Positions 36,497 to 46,319 of a DNA stretch of 64,000 nucleotides are shown piece by piece. This DNA comes from Winogradskyella sp. J14-2 (lineage in GTDB: Bacteria > Bacteroidota > Bacteroidia > Flavobacteriales > Flavobacteriaceae), in the NCBI RefSeq assembly GCF_001971725.1, contig NZ_CP019388.1:2870501-2934500 (forward strand), in the 5' to 3' direction. Each line of letters opens with the position of its first letter. Position 1 is the stretch's first letter. Below the pieces are notes generated by a model. That model saw only the letters and a list, made by a program, of their open reading frames with translations, had not been told where the DNA came from and searched no databases. The position numbers and the translations under genes are program-made.

Positions 36497-38338
36497 CTAG
36501 TAATTTACGTACACCCAACCTACCATTGGTCGATAGTTAGGATCGTTAAGGTTTAAAATGTAGTAGTATGTACCAACAGGAACCGTTTTGCCATGATTAT
36601 TTAAACCTCGGTTTATTTTTCCATTCCATGGTTTTTCGTTGTTGCCTTCAAAAATGATATCACCATAACGGTTGTAAATTTGTAGCTCATGCGCTGTAAA
36701 GATATCGTAAAGCCCTTGTATGTTAAACCAGTCGTTAAAAGTGTCCTCATTTGGTGAAAACCCATTTGGTACATAAGGAGGACAATTTTCTATTGAAAGC
36801 TGAAATTGATAAATCTCATAGCAAGGCGGACTCTCTAACCGTACATAAATAGTTTCAGGATTTGAAATGTTATTGTAGTTAGATGGTATTAAAATAGAAT
36901 TTGATGCTGATTCTAAATCTTCCAGTGATTGATAAAAAGAGATAAGTGTTTCATCATAATTTAGATTTGTTAAGGCATCATATAGATTATAAGTTGAAGT
37001 TTCAAAACCTTCGTTACACCCGATTAAGCTTGGTAAAGTAATAATGTCTGGTATAACTAATAATTCAATATCAATAAAGTTAGTGTTATTATTTTCGTTA
37101 GTTTCGGTTACAATCCCAGACATGCTGCCATCATCATCAACACTGGCGACTATGGTTAAATTTGGATTGGAATCTTCAGGAACAGTGAAGGTGATCGTAT
37201 TAGACTCTGACGCACCAATATTTAAAGGGCTCAGGGTTTGGCTTTGACCAATTAAAAGGCTATCTAAATAAAATGCAATTGGTGTATTTGCTGGTAAAAT
37301 ATCTGTACTATTAAAATTGTTTACAGTATAGAAAATCTCGATGCTATTATCGCCACAATTTACTATGTAATCATTAATATCTATGGTAGCATCTGGCAAT
37401 TGACTGTTGAGTACTGTAATAATATTATTTAGAATTATGAGGTCTGCACTGAAACCTCCGTTTTCATTAATGCCACCAGTAGTTAATTTTATGGATACAG
37501 AAGTATCGCCAATATTTATGTTATTTTCTAAATCGTAAACGTCTAAATCTGCATTATAAAATGTGGTAGAATTGGTAAATGTATTTGTACCGTTAAAAGC
37601 ATTGTCTGCAAGATTTAAAGGTGGATTTGAAATAATATTATCATTAACCGATAGCGATTCGCCATAATTAAGACTATTATCTCCTTCCCATGCCAGAAAA
37701 CCAATTTTAGCACCTTGGTTATCAATAACATCAATATTTTCTAGGATAATTTCTTTTTCTTGTACATTACGGTTAATGATTTCAAGCCCTTGATATAAGT
37801 TAACTTGGTTTAAAGGCAGATTATCATTTTGATAAATGACGTAAATACTCCAACCACCAAAATTAGTCCTGTTATTGCAATATCCAGGATTTGACATTAA
37901 TTCAGCGCTTATATCTAGGTCTGAAAATTCATAGTTTCCATTTCCTTGGCTAAGTACTATGTCGGTAATATCTGCGTAGCAAGAAAAATACTCAAGAGGT
38001 CCATTTAAATTATCATTAAAGGTTACACTGTATAAATCTTCACTAGAAATTTGTATGTCGTTTAGAGTAACTTCCGTATCACCAGAGCCAGAGCCTGCCC
38101 AGTACAAATAGGCTTTTATAATTTCGTTTTCTGAATTTAATGAAAGGGTTGCATCAGAGGATTCTAGAAGTGAACAAAAACTTTGATCAATATTGTTTTC
38201 TGCTTGGTTTAAAGTGTTTCCGATAGCAGTATAATCATACCTGCCATTAAACTGCTCAAACAGAGAAATATCTTGTGCAGACAATTGATATGCCAAGCCT
38301 AAAAAAAGCAAAGTGAATATGTAGTGAGCTTGTTTCAA
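36497..38338 (-). CDS. T9SS type B sorted protein with DUF3344-like and CARDB-like domains
   Basis: 613 residues. Starts with TTG: the only in-frame start before the signal peptide (MKQAHYIFTLLFLGLAYQLS), since an in-frame stop lies six codons upstream. Residues about 25-330 form a beta-rich domain (IIKAYLYWAGSGSGD, NFGGWSIYVIYQN) resembling DUF3344; then a CARDB-like segment (about 345-430), one copy of the cluster repeat (SLIGCNEGFETSTYNLYD) and a T9SS type B tail (PNGFSPNEDTFNDWF, IYNRYGDIIF). It is the most distant member of the cluster. Confidence 0.82.
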   Translation of the reverse strand: MKQAHYIFTLLFLGLAYQLSAQDISLFEQFNGRYDYTAIGNTLNQAENNIDQSFCSLLESSDATLSLNSENEIIKAYLYWAGSGSGDTEVTLNDIQISSEDLYSVTFNDNLNGPLEYFSCYADITDIVLSQGNGNYEFSDLDISAELMSNPGYCNNRTNFGGWSIYVIYQNDNLPLNQVNLYQGLEIINRNVQEKEIILENIDVIDNQGAKIGFLAWEGDNSLNYGESLSVNDNIISNPPLNLADNAFNGTNTFTNSTTFYNADLDVYDLENNINIGDTSVSIKLTTGGINENGGFSADLIILNNIITVLNSQLPDATIDINDYIVNCGDNSIEIFYTVNNFNSTDILPANTPIAFYLDSLLIGQSQTLSPLNIGASESNTITFTVPEDSNPNLTIVASVDDDGSMSGIVTETNENNNTNFIDIELLVIPDIITLPSLIGCNEGFETSTYNLYDALTNLNYDETLISFYQSLEDLESASNSILIPSNYNNISNPETIYVRLESPPCYEIYQFQLSIENCPPYVPNGFSPNEDTFNDWFNIQGLYDIFTAHELQIYNRYGDIIFEGNNEKPWNGKINRGLNNHGKTVPVGTYYYILNLNDPNYRPMVGWVYVNY

Positions 38339-38375
38339 TAGGCTTAGGTTGGTTCATCTAAATTACAATATATAT

Positions 38376-39480
38376 TTATCGCACCAAACTAAAGTGACTG
38401 GTAAACGTTCTGCCGTCTTCTAGTTGAACTTTAAACCAATAGTCGCTCGCTGGCATGTTGGCTCCATTATATGTGCCATCCCAACCAGCGCCAAGCGGAT
38501 TAAGCTTTGTTAAAAGTTTTCCGTAGCGGTCAAAAATAAGAATTAAAGAATTAGCTTGAAACTGATTGTTAATCCCTTTAACCTGCCAAAATTCATTAAC
38601 ACCATCACCATTTGGTGTAAAGAATTTAGGAAAACCAATAACAGATACTAATTCTTCAGAAATACCGCAATCGTTTTTGTCTCTTACAAACACGGTGTAA
38701 AGTCCTGGTAAAATATCCTCAAATATAATTGAGTCTTGATAAGGCCCATCAATATCATCCAAAGCATATTCATAATCACCTTCGCCAGAGACCAAAACTG
38801 TAATCGTATTGTTGTTAGAAGCATCAACAACCTCGATAGCATCAATAGTAGCAATGTTAGATGGTAAAACAGTAATGGTTCTATCTTTAAAACAACCATT
38901 TACATTACTTACTCTGACATTGTATGTGCCAGGTGCGTCAACTTCTATAGTTGCAGTATCTTCACCAGTAGACCAATCAAATAAATAATTGCTAGGTGAG
39001 TCGTTAATAACACCAGCATCCAACACTATGGTTTCGGGAAAACTATTGAGACAGTATAAGGTTTCAAATTCGGTTTCAATATCAGGAAGTTCGTAAACCG
39101 TAAGTTCAATTTCACTTATTCCGTAACACGCATTGGCATTTTCAACACGTGCGTAGATGGTTTGATTATAAGGAATGGTATTGGTAAAATTGGCGGTAAG
39201 TGGATTGGCTTCAACTAGAGCATCTTCATAAGTTTCATAATACTGAAGGTCTAAACCAGCAGGAGCACCAGCCAAGACAATGGCATTAGTGTCATTAAGG
39301 TTAAATGTTGCAAAACCATCTTCAGTACCATCAGCATCGCATACAGCAATGCTGGCATCATTGGATGATGTGGTGCTGACTTCTAAGGTAACCTCACTAA
39401 AACTCACACAGCCTGTAGAGGTATTAGTAACCCTTGCGTAAACTATTTGCGGATTAAAGAAATTATTAAAAGTATCAGGA
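38376..39480. repeat. Near-identical 1.1 kb block, copy A
   Basis: Aligns without gaps to 40841-41945 at a constant offset of 2465 bp, from the stop codon inward. Beyond about 39480 the offset is kept but identity drops sharply, as expected at the edge of a conversion tract. Confidence 0.85.
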
Positions 39481-40838
39481 TTAATGGCATTGCTCTCATT
39501 CTCTGCATCAGTTTGAGATAGGTAATAACTAATAATTGCATTGGCATCGTTATTAGTAATTTCGTTATTGATTTCATTAAGATTAAAGGTTGTAAAACCT
39601 TCAGGTATGCCGTCTTCATCGCACTGAATCAATGAAACATCATTGGCAATGGGTTTAGCAGCTACAACGATATTAAATGAAGTAAACCCTAGACAACCAG
39701 TATTTATATCTTCTATTCTCGTAAAAATTTCGGTTGGTGTTGCTGAAGTATTTGTATAAATAGTAGGTAAAGCTGAAGTATTAGCAACAGCATCACCTTC
39801 CGATAAATGGTAGCTTATATTGAAATTAGCACCTAAAATACCATTTTCAATTTCCTGTGTTTTGACATCAAAATCGAAAGTTGTTTGTCCATTTTGATCA
39901 TCACCATCTGTATCATCATCGCACAATTGATACGTGGTAGGATTATTAAAATTTGAAAAACTAGTAATATTAATCACAATATCATTTATGATAAAGCATC
40001 CTGTAACGGTATTTTCTATTCTTATAAACACAGTTTGGGTGATTGGAAAACTCGTAAAAATATCGCCTAGAGGGTTGACATTGATGGTGGCATCGTTTTC
40101 TGATATGTGATAACTCACAGCTACATCATTAGCACCATTGATAATATCTTGGGTTAAGCTGGTAAAATCGACCTGAGTAATATCATCATCGAAAGGTGCC
40201 GTACCGTCACAGAGCTCTAAAGGAGGTAAACTTGTAATGTTTGGGTTTGTTAACACAGGATTTGAAGGACTTTCAGGGAATGTCGCTGTGCCTGTCCATT
40301 CTAATGAGAAAGGACTGTTGCCAACAGGTCTATCAATAACTAAAAAGTAAGTTTCCCCAGCAAGGACATCTAAGTCGCTCACAAAACTATCACCATCAGC
40401 ACCAGGACCTTCGTTTGGGTCTGGATCGTCTGGGCTCATACCAGTTAAATTATTACCTTGGTTGGCTGCTGCTGGGTTTGTAGTTGAGCATCTGATAGTT
40501 TGCCCTAAATTACCACAAGTGGCATTAGGACCAAATAGAAAAAAGTCGTAATCCTCAGAAATAGCGGTACTACTTGGTGTCAATGTAAAGGCAAGTGTGC
40601 CAGAGGTTGCAATGGTCATTTGAAACCAGATGCTGTTATTCTCACCGCTACCACAATCGCTTAATCCTTGTACTTCCTCAACACCTTGTCCATTAACATC
40701 AAAAGTAAAACTAGAATTTCCGCAAACTGTAACTGCATTGATACAATCATTTGGCTCTTGTCCTAAACAAAACATGCTAAAGCATAAAGTGCTTATTGCT
40801 AAAAGATATTTATTTAAAAATAACAGATTTGGTTTCAA
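38376..40838 (-). CDS. T9SS type B sorted protein with PPC-like N-terminal domain, 4 repeats
   Basis: 820 residues with a TTG start 2 nt after the stop of the upstream gene, and a signal peptide ending FCLGQ. The N-terminal domain (about 28-200; NDCINAVTVCGNSSFTF, VLAGETYFLVIDRP) resembles a pre-peptidase C-terminal-like beta domain. Four CDxDG-type repeats, an Ig/PKD-like pair and a T9SS type B tail follow (FFTPNGDGVNEFWQ, IFDRYGKLL, MPASDYWFK). The last 345 residues differ from the neighbouring 1142-residue protein at about 10 positions only. Probably translated by coupling to that gene. Confidence 0.87.
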   Translation of the reverse strand: MKPNLLFLNKYLLAISTLCFSMFCLGQEPNDCINAVTVCGNSSFTFDVNGQGVEEVQGLSDCGSGENNSIWFQMTIATSGTLAFTLTPSSTAISEDYDFFLFGPNATCGNLGQTIRCSTTNPAAANQGNNLTGMSPDDPDPNEGPGADGDSFVSDLDVLAGETYFLVIDRPVGNSPFSLEWTGTATFPESPSNPVLTNPNITSLPPLELCDGTAPFDDDITQVDFTSLTQDIINGANDVAVSYHISENDATINVNPLGDIFTSFPITQTVFIRIENTVTGCFIINDIVINITSFSNFNNPTTYQLCDDDTDGDDQNGQTTFDFDVKTQEIENGILGANFNISYHLSEGDAVANTSALPTIYTNTSATPTEIFTRIEDINTGCLGFTSFNIVVAAKPIANDVSLIQCDEDGIPEGFTTFNLNEINNEITNNDANAIISYYLSQTDAENESNAINPDTFNNFFNPQIVYARVTNTSTGCVSFSEVTLEVSTTSSNDASIAVCDADGTEDGFATFNLNDTNAIVLAGAPAGLDLQYYETYEDALVEANPLTANFTNTIPYNQTIYARVENANACYGISEIELTVYELPDIETEFETLYCLNSFPETIVLDAGVINDSPSNYLFDWSTGEDTATIEVDAPGTYNVRVSNVNGCFKDRTITVLPSNIATIDAIEVVDASNNNTITVLVSGEGDYEYALDDIDGPYQDSIIFEDILPGLYTVFVRDKNDCGISEELVSVIGFPKFFTPNGDGVNEFWQVKGINNQFQANSLILIFDRYGKLLTKLNPLGAGWDGTYNGANMPASDYWFKVQLEDGRTFTSHFSLVR

Positions 40839-40840
40839 TA

Positions 40841-41945
40841 TTAGCGTTTTAAAGAAAAATGATTTGTAAAGACTCTTCCATCTTCTAGTTCTACCTTAAA
40901 CCAATAGTCGCTCGCTGGCATGTTGGCGCCATTATATGTGCCATCCCAACCAGCGCCAAGCGGATTAAGCTTTGTTAAAAGTTTTCCGTAGCGGTCAAAA
41001 ATAAGAATTAAAGAATTAGCTTGAAACTGATTGTTAATCCCTTTAACCTGCCAAAATTCATTAACTCCATCACCATTTGGTGTAAAGAATTTAGGAAAGC
41101 CAATAACAGATACTAATTCTTCAGAAATACCACAATCGTTTTTGTCTCTTACAAATACGGTGTAAAGTCCTGGTAAAATATCCTCAAATATATTTGAGTC
41201 TTGATAAGGCCCATCAATATCATTCAACGCATATTCATAATTACCTTCGCCAGAGACCAAAACTGTAATCGTATTGTTGTTAGAAGCATCAACAACCTCG
41301 ATAGCATCAATAGTTGCAATGTTAGATGGTAAAACAGTAATGGTTCTATCTTTAAAACAACCATTTACATTACTTACTCTGACATTGTATGTGCCAGGTG
41401 CGTCAATTTCTATAGTTGCAGTATCTTCACCAGTAGACCAATCAAATAAATAATTGCTAGGTGAGTCGTTAATAACACCAGCATCCAATACTATGGTTTC
41501 GGGAAAACTATTGAGACAGTATAAGGTTTCAAATTCGGTTTCAATATCAGGAAGTTCGTAAACCGTAAGTTCAATTTCACTTATTCCGTAACACGCATTG
41601 GCATTTTCAACACGTGCGTAGATGGTTTGATTATAAGGAATAGTGTTGGTAAAATTGGCAGTAAGTGGATTGGCTTCAACTAGAGCATCTTCATAAGTTT
41701 CATAATACTGAAGGTCTAAACCAGCAGGAGCACCAGCCAAGACAATGGAGTTAGTGTCGTTAAGATTAAATGTTGCAAAACCATCTTCAGTACCATCAGC
41801 ATCGCATACAGCAATACTAGCATCATTGGATGATGTAGTACTCACTTCTAAAGACACCTCACTAAAACTTACACAACCAGTTGAGGTATTAGTGACCCTT
41901 GCGTAAACTGTTTGAGGATTAAAGAAATTATTAAAAGCATCAGCG
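40841..41945. repeat. Near-identical 1.1 kb block, copy B
   Basis: Partner of 38376-39480; same reading frame, both starting at the stop codons and running through the T9SS tail, the Ig/PKD-like pair and the last repeat. Confidence 0.85.
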
Positions 41946-44269
41946 TCAATTTCATTTTGTTCATTTTCTGCATCTTCAAGAGAAAGGTAATAGCCAACGT
42001 TTCTATCTGTTTCGTTATTTATAACATCATCGCTAAATAAACCAATATTAAACGTTGTGAAGCCTTCTGGTATACCATCTTCATCACATTGTACAATAGA
42101 AATGTTATTTGCCACTGGAGCATCATTAATGGTAAGTTGAAAACTTCCTATGCTGTAACAATCTGTATTATTTGTGTTTTCTATTCTAACAAAAATAGTT
42201 TCGTTAACTGGTGTTGTATTTGTATAAGTTAACGCTAGTGCCGAGGTGTTATCGTCTGCATCTTGTTGGCTGGGATGAAAGGTTATGCTTGTGTCGGTTT
42301 CTGGTTGTTCTCCTCTAATGGATGGGATTAGGTCATTGAGTTGAATAGTTGCAATACCATCGGTTGGGTCGCCTTCATTATCACAGAACTCTATATTATT
42401 TAATTGAACGATTTGCGGTGTGTTAAACACTACGATTTGAAAACTAGTAACATCAAAGCAATTAGTATTATCTACATTATCAACTCTAACATAAATTGTA
42501 TTGTCCGGATTGTTGGTGTTACTGTAAGGAAAAGTTATTTCATTTTCAAGATTATTAGCATCATCCATAGATTCAAAATAACGTACATTATATTGTGTAG
42601 CGGATTGATTTAAAAGTGCTTCACTATTTTTATTAGTAAAATCTAAACCGTCAACAATACCATCGTTTCCAAAATCATCACAGACAATAACATCTGAAAC
42701 AGAGTTTGCAACAGGAATATCAAAAACACCAACAACTGCACTGCCTTCAATAGGGCAGTCGCCATTATTGGGTTCTATGTAAACTTCATAAAAACCAGGA
42801 GTATCAATAAATAGCTGTGCTTGGTTATTTCCTGCAATAGGATTACCATCAAAAGACCAAACATAATCGGCACCAAGAATATCGTCTGCCTGTAATGTAT
42901 AACTATCTCCAGTACATAATCGTAATTCTGTTGTGCTAATTCCGTTTCTAATAATATCTATTTCAGAGCCAAGAAAGGAGGTAATAAATGGTGGTAAACC
43001 TAAAGCAGCAAATGTTCCGGGTGCTAGTGTTTGCCCAGAAGGAATATAATTACAAGCTAACCCACTAAGAGCAGGTTGATCTATTACATCTAATCTATTA
43101 CCATTTGCTGAATTGCACACATAAATTTTATTGTTAGGAGCTAACTGCATTGAAGCAATAAAACCTGCATTTGGTGCTTGCTGATGTATTATGGTTTCGG
43201 CATTATTATTTTCTAAGTCAAATTGCCTAACATTATTTCTATTCGTTACATATACTTTTTTAGAGTCAGCCGAAAATTCTGTACCATAAGTTGACGTATT
43301 GGACAGCAGATTAACAGGATTACTAATAATTCCTGTTTCATTATCAAAATCATAAAGCCAAAAACTACCTGTATTAAAAGAATTATTATCATCACTTGGG
43401 AGGTCGATGTTCTGTGCATGGCAAACGGCTATTTTTGTACCATCTGGAGAGGACTTAATGTAACCTATACCATTTCGTCTGTAACCTTGTGTGGTAATAT
43501 TGGGTGGTACGATTGAAGTTACTGGAGTTAAATCATTAAATCCATTGGCGTCTATTTTAAAGGCATAAAAGGTATCAACAAACTGTGTAATTACCCACAT
43601 GGTTTCACAATCTGCTCCTTGAACGGCTGTTATTTTTTCGGCACATTTATATAATGATTGGTCTTGTTGCGAGGCGTCATAGGTTATAAGATGCACATTT
43701 TTTTCAGTAGGTACAACATCTCCTAAACCACCATTTAACGTCATATCTACCAATGAGTAGTTAAAGCCATTATTAAAACCGTCATCAGCAACAGGTACAC
43801 TAAAAGAACCAACTGAGGTTTCTTGATACTCATTTAAAGGATTCCCATTTTGGTCTGCTGGCCCTTGGTTAGGAAATGCCCACGCATTATTATGGTGTGG
43901 CTCATCTACGGTAAAGATGTAGTATAAGTTATTGTTTGTAGGATGCGGTACAATAACTCCAGAAGAGGTGCTAGACGGATCTCCTAGCAATCCTGTACCA
44001 CCAAAATAATTGCCATTGGGCATAATCTGGTGGTTTCTATTCCAAACGGTTCGCCCATCTGTATAAAATTGTAAAATGCCATTTTCATCAGAAATCGAAG
44101 AACACCCTTCTGAGGTGCTTATGGCAGTGGTAACAGGAGTTACGTTTCCTGTTGCTAAATCAAAATTAAGACCAGCATTATTGCCAAATGCCCAATTAGT
44201 AGTTTCTTCTTGGGCAAGTGATAAGACACTAAAAATTAAGGTGAATATTAAAACTAAGCGCTTTTTCAT
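40841..44269 (-). CDS. T9SS type B sorted protein with beta-propeller-like N-terminus, 4 repeats
   Basis: 1142 residues from the ATG at 44269 (signal peptide MKKRLVLIFTLIFSVLSLAQ); a GTG six codons earlier is unlikely. Residues about 20-430 look like a WD40/lactonase-type propeller (NWAFGNNAGLNFDLATG, IKSSPDGTKIAVCHA, VTNRNNVRQFDLEN). An Ig-like segment, four CDxDG repeats, Ig/PKD-like pair and T9SS type B tail follow. Its 3' 1.1 kb is almost identical to that of the next gene downstream. Secreted; function unknown. First gene of the cluster in transcription order. Confidence 0.87.
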   Translation of the reverse strand: MKKRLVLIFTLIFSVLSLAQEETTNWAFGNNAGLNFDLATGNVTPVTTAISTSEGCSSISDENGILQFYTDGRTVWNRNHQIMPNGNYFGGTGLLGDPSSTSSGVIVPHPTNNNLYYIFTVDEPHHNNAWAFPNQGPADQNGNPLNEYQETSVGSFSVPVADDGFNNGFNYSLVDMTLNGGLGDVVPTEKNVHLITYDASQQDQSLYKCAEKITAVQGADCETMWVITQFVDTFYAFKIDANGFNDLTPVTSIVPPNITTQGYRRNGIGYIKSSPDGTKIAVCHAQNIDLPSDDNNSFNTGSFWLYDFDNETGIISNPVNLLSNTSTYGTEFSADSKKVYVTNRNNVRQFDLENNNAETIIHQQAPNAGFIASMQLAPNNKIYVCNSANGNRLDVIDQPALSGLACNYIPSGQTLAPGTFAALGLPPFITSFLGSEIDIIRNGISTTELRLCTGDSYTLQADDILGADYVWSFDGNPIAGNNQAQLFIDTPGFYEVYIEPNNGDCPIEGSAVVGVFDIPVANSVSDVIVCDDFGNDGIVDGLDFTNKNSEALLNQSATQYNVRYFESMDDANNLENEITFPYSNTNNPDNTIYVRVDNVDNTNCFDVTSFQIVVFNTPQIVQLNNIEFCDNEGDPTDGIATIQLNDLIPSIRGEQPETDTSITFHPSQQDADDNTSALALTYTNTTPVNETIFVRIENTNNTDCYSIGSFQLTINDAPVANNISIVQCDEDGIPEGFTTFNIGLFSDDVINNETDRNVGYYLSLEDAENEQNEIDADAFNNFFNPQTVYARVTNTSTGCVSFSEVSLEVSTTSSNDASIAVCDADGTEDGFATFNLNDTNSIVLAGAPAGLDLQYYETYEDALVEANPLTANFTNTIPYNQTIYARVENANACYGISEIELTVYELPDIETEFETLYCLNSFPETIVLDAGVINDSPSNYLFDWSTGEDTATIEIDAPGTYNVRVSNVNGCFKDRTITVLPSNIATIDAIEVVDASNNNTITVLVSGEGNYEYALNDIDGPYQDSNIFEDILPGLYTVFVRDKNDCGISEELVSVIGFPKFFTPNGDGVNEFWQVKGINNQFQANSLILIFDRYGKLLTKLNPLGAGWDGTYNGANMPASDYWFKVELEDGRVFTNHFSLKR

Positions 44270-44372
44270 AATAACTGTAGTGTGCACTACATAGTTTAAT
44301 ACAATATAACAAGGAGAACTTAAAAACTCCTAGGTTTTGTATTAAAATTACATAGCAATTACCTCAAAGTTA

Positions 44373-45200
44373 TTATAAATCTCTCTTTTTTAATAATTGA
44401 TAAGATAAAAAGATGAAAAGTGCAGACCAACCAAGTACTATAGCAATCTCGTACCAGTGTACCGCGTAGTCATAGGCAATGTCCGTTTTTTCGGGATATT
44501 TGGTCATTACAATGCGTTGTATTGGTTGGTCTATGAGTTTATACATAGACTCTAAGGGTAGAAAGTTTTTAACATTAAAGGCTTTGTCTGCACTGTCAAA
44601 AACTTCGTAAGCTCCCCAAAAAATTAACCATTCAAAAATATAAAGTACAAATAGGAATCCTAGGGCAAAAGCAGAGCGCTGAAGCAACATACCGAAGAGC
44701 AAACATAAACTAAAGAAGCCTACAAGTTTTACAAAATATGCCAGTAAAAATTCAACTTCTCTAAAAATAATTGATGCCTCAGTATAACTAGAATAGTACA
44801 ATCCTATAATAAATGAAGCCACTCCGATTAGTACGGTTGCGCAAAGCGAAAAGAACACTATGGTGTAGAATTTTGATAGGATGAACTCCTTTTTGCTTAA
44901 GCCATCAATAAGATTCTGCTTTAGTGTTTTGTTGCTGTATTCGTTACCAATCATACTCACTACAACAATAGCAAAGAAGAACTTAAAATATGAGGCAAAA
45001 AAGGTGGTAATATGCCAAATTATAGGAAAGTTGAAGATGCCTAAATCGCCTAATTCTAAGGTGAAAAAACCAAAAAAATTGATTTTTATTGAGGATAGTA
45101 CTAATACTGTAAAGGGTAATATAAATGATACAAAAATAAGGATACGGCTCACCTTGTTTAGCCATAGTTTTTGTAATTCTAGTTTTAAAAGTCGTAACAT
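44373..45200 (-). CDS. ABC transporter permease (ABC-2 type)
   Basis: 275 residues from the ATG at 45200; a GTG nine codons upstream is the alternative. Six membrane helices are predicted, with the typical cytoplasmic IGNEYSNKTLKQNLIDGLSK after helix two. Partner of the ATPase encoded 66 bp upstream. Together they resemble two-gene exporters of the bacitracin or gliding-type ABC-2 group, but no substrate can be named from sequence. Confidence 0.85.
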   Translation of the reverse strand: MLRLLKLELQKLWLNKVSRILIFVSFILPFTVLVLSSIKINFFGFFTLELGDLGIFNFPIIWHITTFFASYFKFFFAIVVVSMIGNEYSNKTLKQNLIDGLSKKEFILSKFYTIVFFSLCATVLIGVASFIIGLYYSSYTEASIIFREVEFLLAYFVKLVGFFSLCLLFGMLLQRSAFALGFLFVLYIFEWLIFWGAYEVFDSADKAFNVKNFLPLESMYKLIDQPIQRIVMTKYPEKTDIAYDYAVHWYEIAIVLGWSALFIFLSYQLLKKRDL

Positions 45201-45266
45201 TTGTGGATTGGTTATTTGTTTTTTCACATCTCTGTTTTGATTGATGTGACATTGAATGATTGCTTT

Positions 45267-46184
45267 TTAATTTTGAGCAGTCTCTTTTAAACTGTCCGTT
45301 AATTGCAAGAATTGTTCTTCGAGACTCTCTTTTCGTTTTACCAGATGCGAAAGCACTATACCTCTTTCAAACATTAAAGTATTGAATTCTGAAGCGGACA
45401 TGGGTTCGTTTAAAAATGCTGTAATTAAGTCTCCTTCGACCTTGATTTTTCCAAAATCAGAATTATGCTCTAGTAGTTTCAGAAGTTCATCATGCCTTTC
45501 TGTCTTAAGCTCAAAGAAACCATGGCTATTTATCATCTCGTCTACACGACCAGAGTACAATTTTTCTCCCTTTCTAAGTACCACAACGTGAGAACACACT
45601 TTTTCGACTTCATCTAAAAGGTGAGACGCTAATAAAATAGTGGTGCCATTAGCAGCAATCTCTTTAATGATTTGACGTATTTGATGAATTCCCTGTGGGT
45701 CTAACCCATTTGTAGGCTCATCTAAAATTAAAATCTCAGGGTCATTAAGCAGAGCAGAGGCAATGGCCAAACGCTGTTTCATGCCCAAAGAGTAGGTTTT
45801 AAACTTATGGGTTTTTCTATCCAAAAGTCCAACAACTTCCAATTTCTCATCTATTTTGCTGTAATCTACACCTTTAATTCTGCAAACTAACTTTAGGTTT
45901 TGTTCTGCAGTCATATAAGGGTAAAAGTTAGGTCGCTCAATGATAGCACCAACCTGTTTTAGTGCATCATGAGTAGAGGTGTTGCCATCAAACCAATGAA
46001 AGCCTCCACTAGTTTTATTAACCACATTGAGTACGATACCCAAAGTGGTGGATTTACCACTTCCGTTTGGCCCTAAAATACCGTAAACGTTTCCCTTGTT
46101 GATAGTAAAACTTAAATCTTTTACAGCGGTGAGGTAGCCAAATTTCTTTGTGAGATTATTTATTGTTAGAATCGGTTGTTCCAA
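45267..46184 (-). CDS. ABC transporter ATP-binding protein
   Basis: 305 residues. Walker A GPNGSGKS, signature YSLGMKQR, Walker B ILILDEPTNGLDP, H-loop LASHLL. The C-terminal 90 residues form an extra domain common in ABC-2 ATPases. TTG start: no ATG occurs before the first beta strand (QPILTINNLTKKFG), so it is likely true. Pairs with the permease downstream. Confidence 0.9.
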   Translation of the reverse strand: MEQPILTINNLTKKFGYLTAVKDLSFTINKGNVYGILGPNGSGKSTTLGIVLNVVNKTSGGFHWFDGNTSTHDALKQVGAIIERPNFYPYMTAEQNLKLVCRIKGVDYSKIDEKLEVVGLLDRKTHKFKTYSLGMKQRLAIASALLNDPEILILDEPTNGLDPQGIHQIRQIIKEIAANGTTILLASHLLDEVEKVCSHVVVLRKGEKLYSGRVDEMINSHGFFELKTERHDELLKLLEHNSDFGKIKVEGDLITAFLNEPMSASEFNTLMFERGIVLSHLVKRKESLEEQFLQLTDSLKETAQN

Positions 46185-46271
46185 AATTGATCGGTTTTGT
46201 AATACTGAAAGCTCAATATTGATTTATTGTGTAAGTAAGACGAGGGTATCCTTTTTTTGTTACAGGAAAAT

Positions 46272-46300
46272 AAAAAAAGCACCAATTTTGGTGCTTTGTA
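46272..46300 (-). terminator. Terminator of the pRiA4b-like gene
   Basis: AAAGCACCAA/TTGGTGCTTT (46276-46297); on the minus strand it is followed by a run of seven T. It lies 20 bp after the stop at 46320. Confidence 0.8.
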
Positions 46301-46319
46301 TTTTGATTATATTATTCTT

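Noticed and set aside
36244-36518. Small minus-strand open frames between two T9SS genes
   Set aside because: No ribosome-binding signal, no conserved features; they overlap a terminator hairpin and the end of the adjacent gene.
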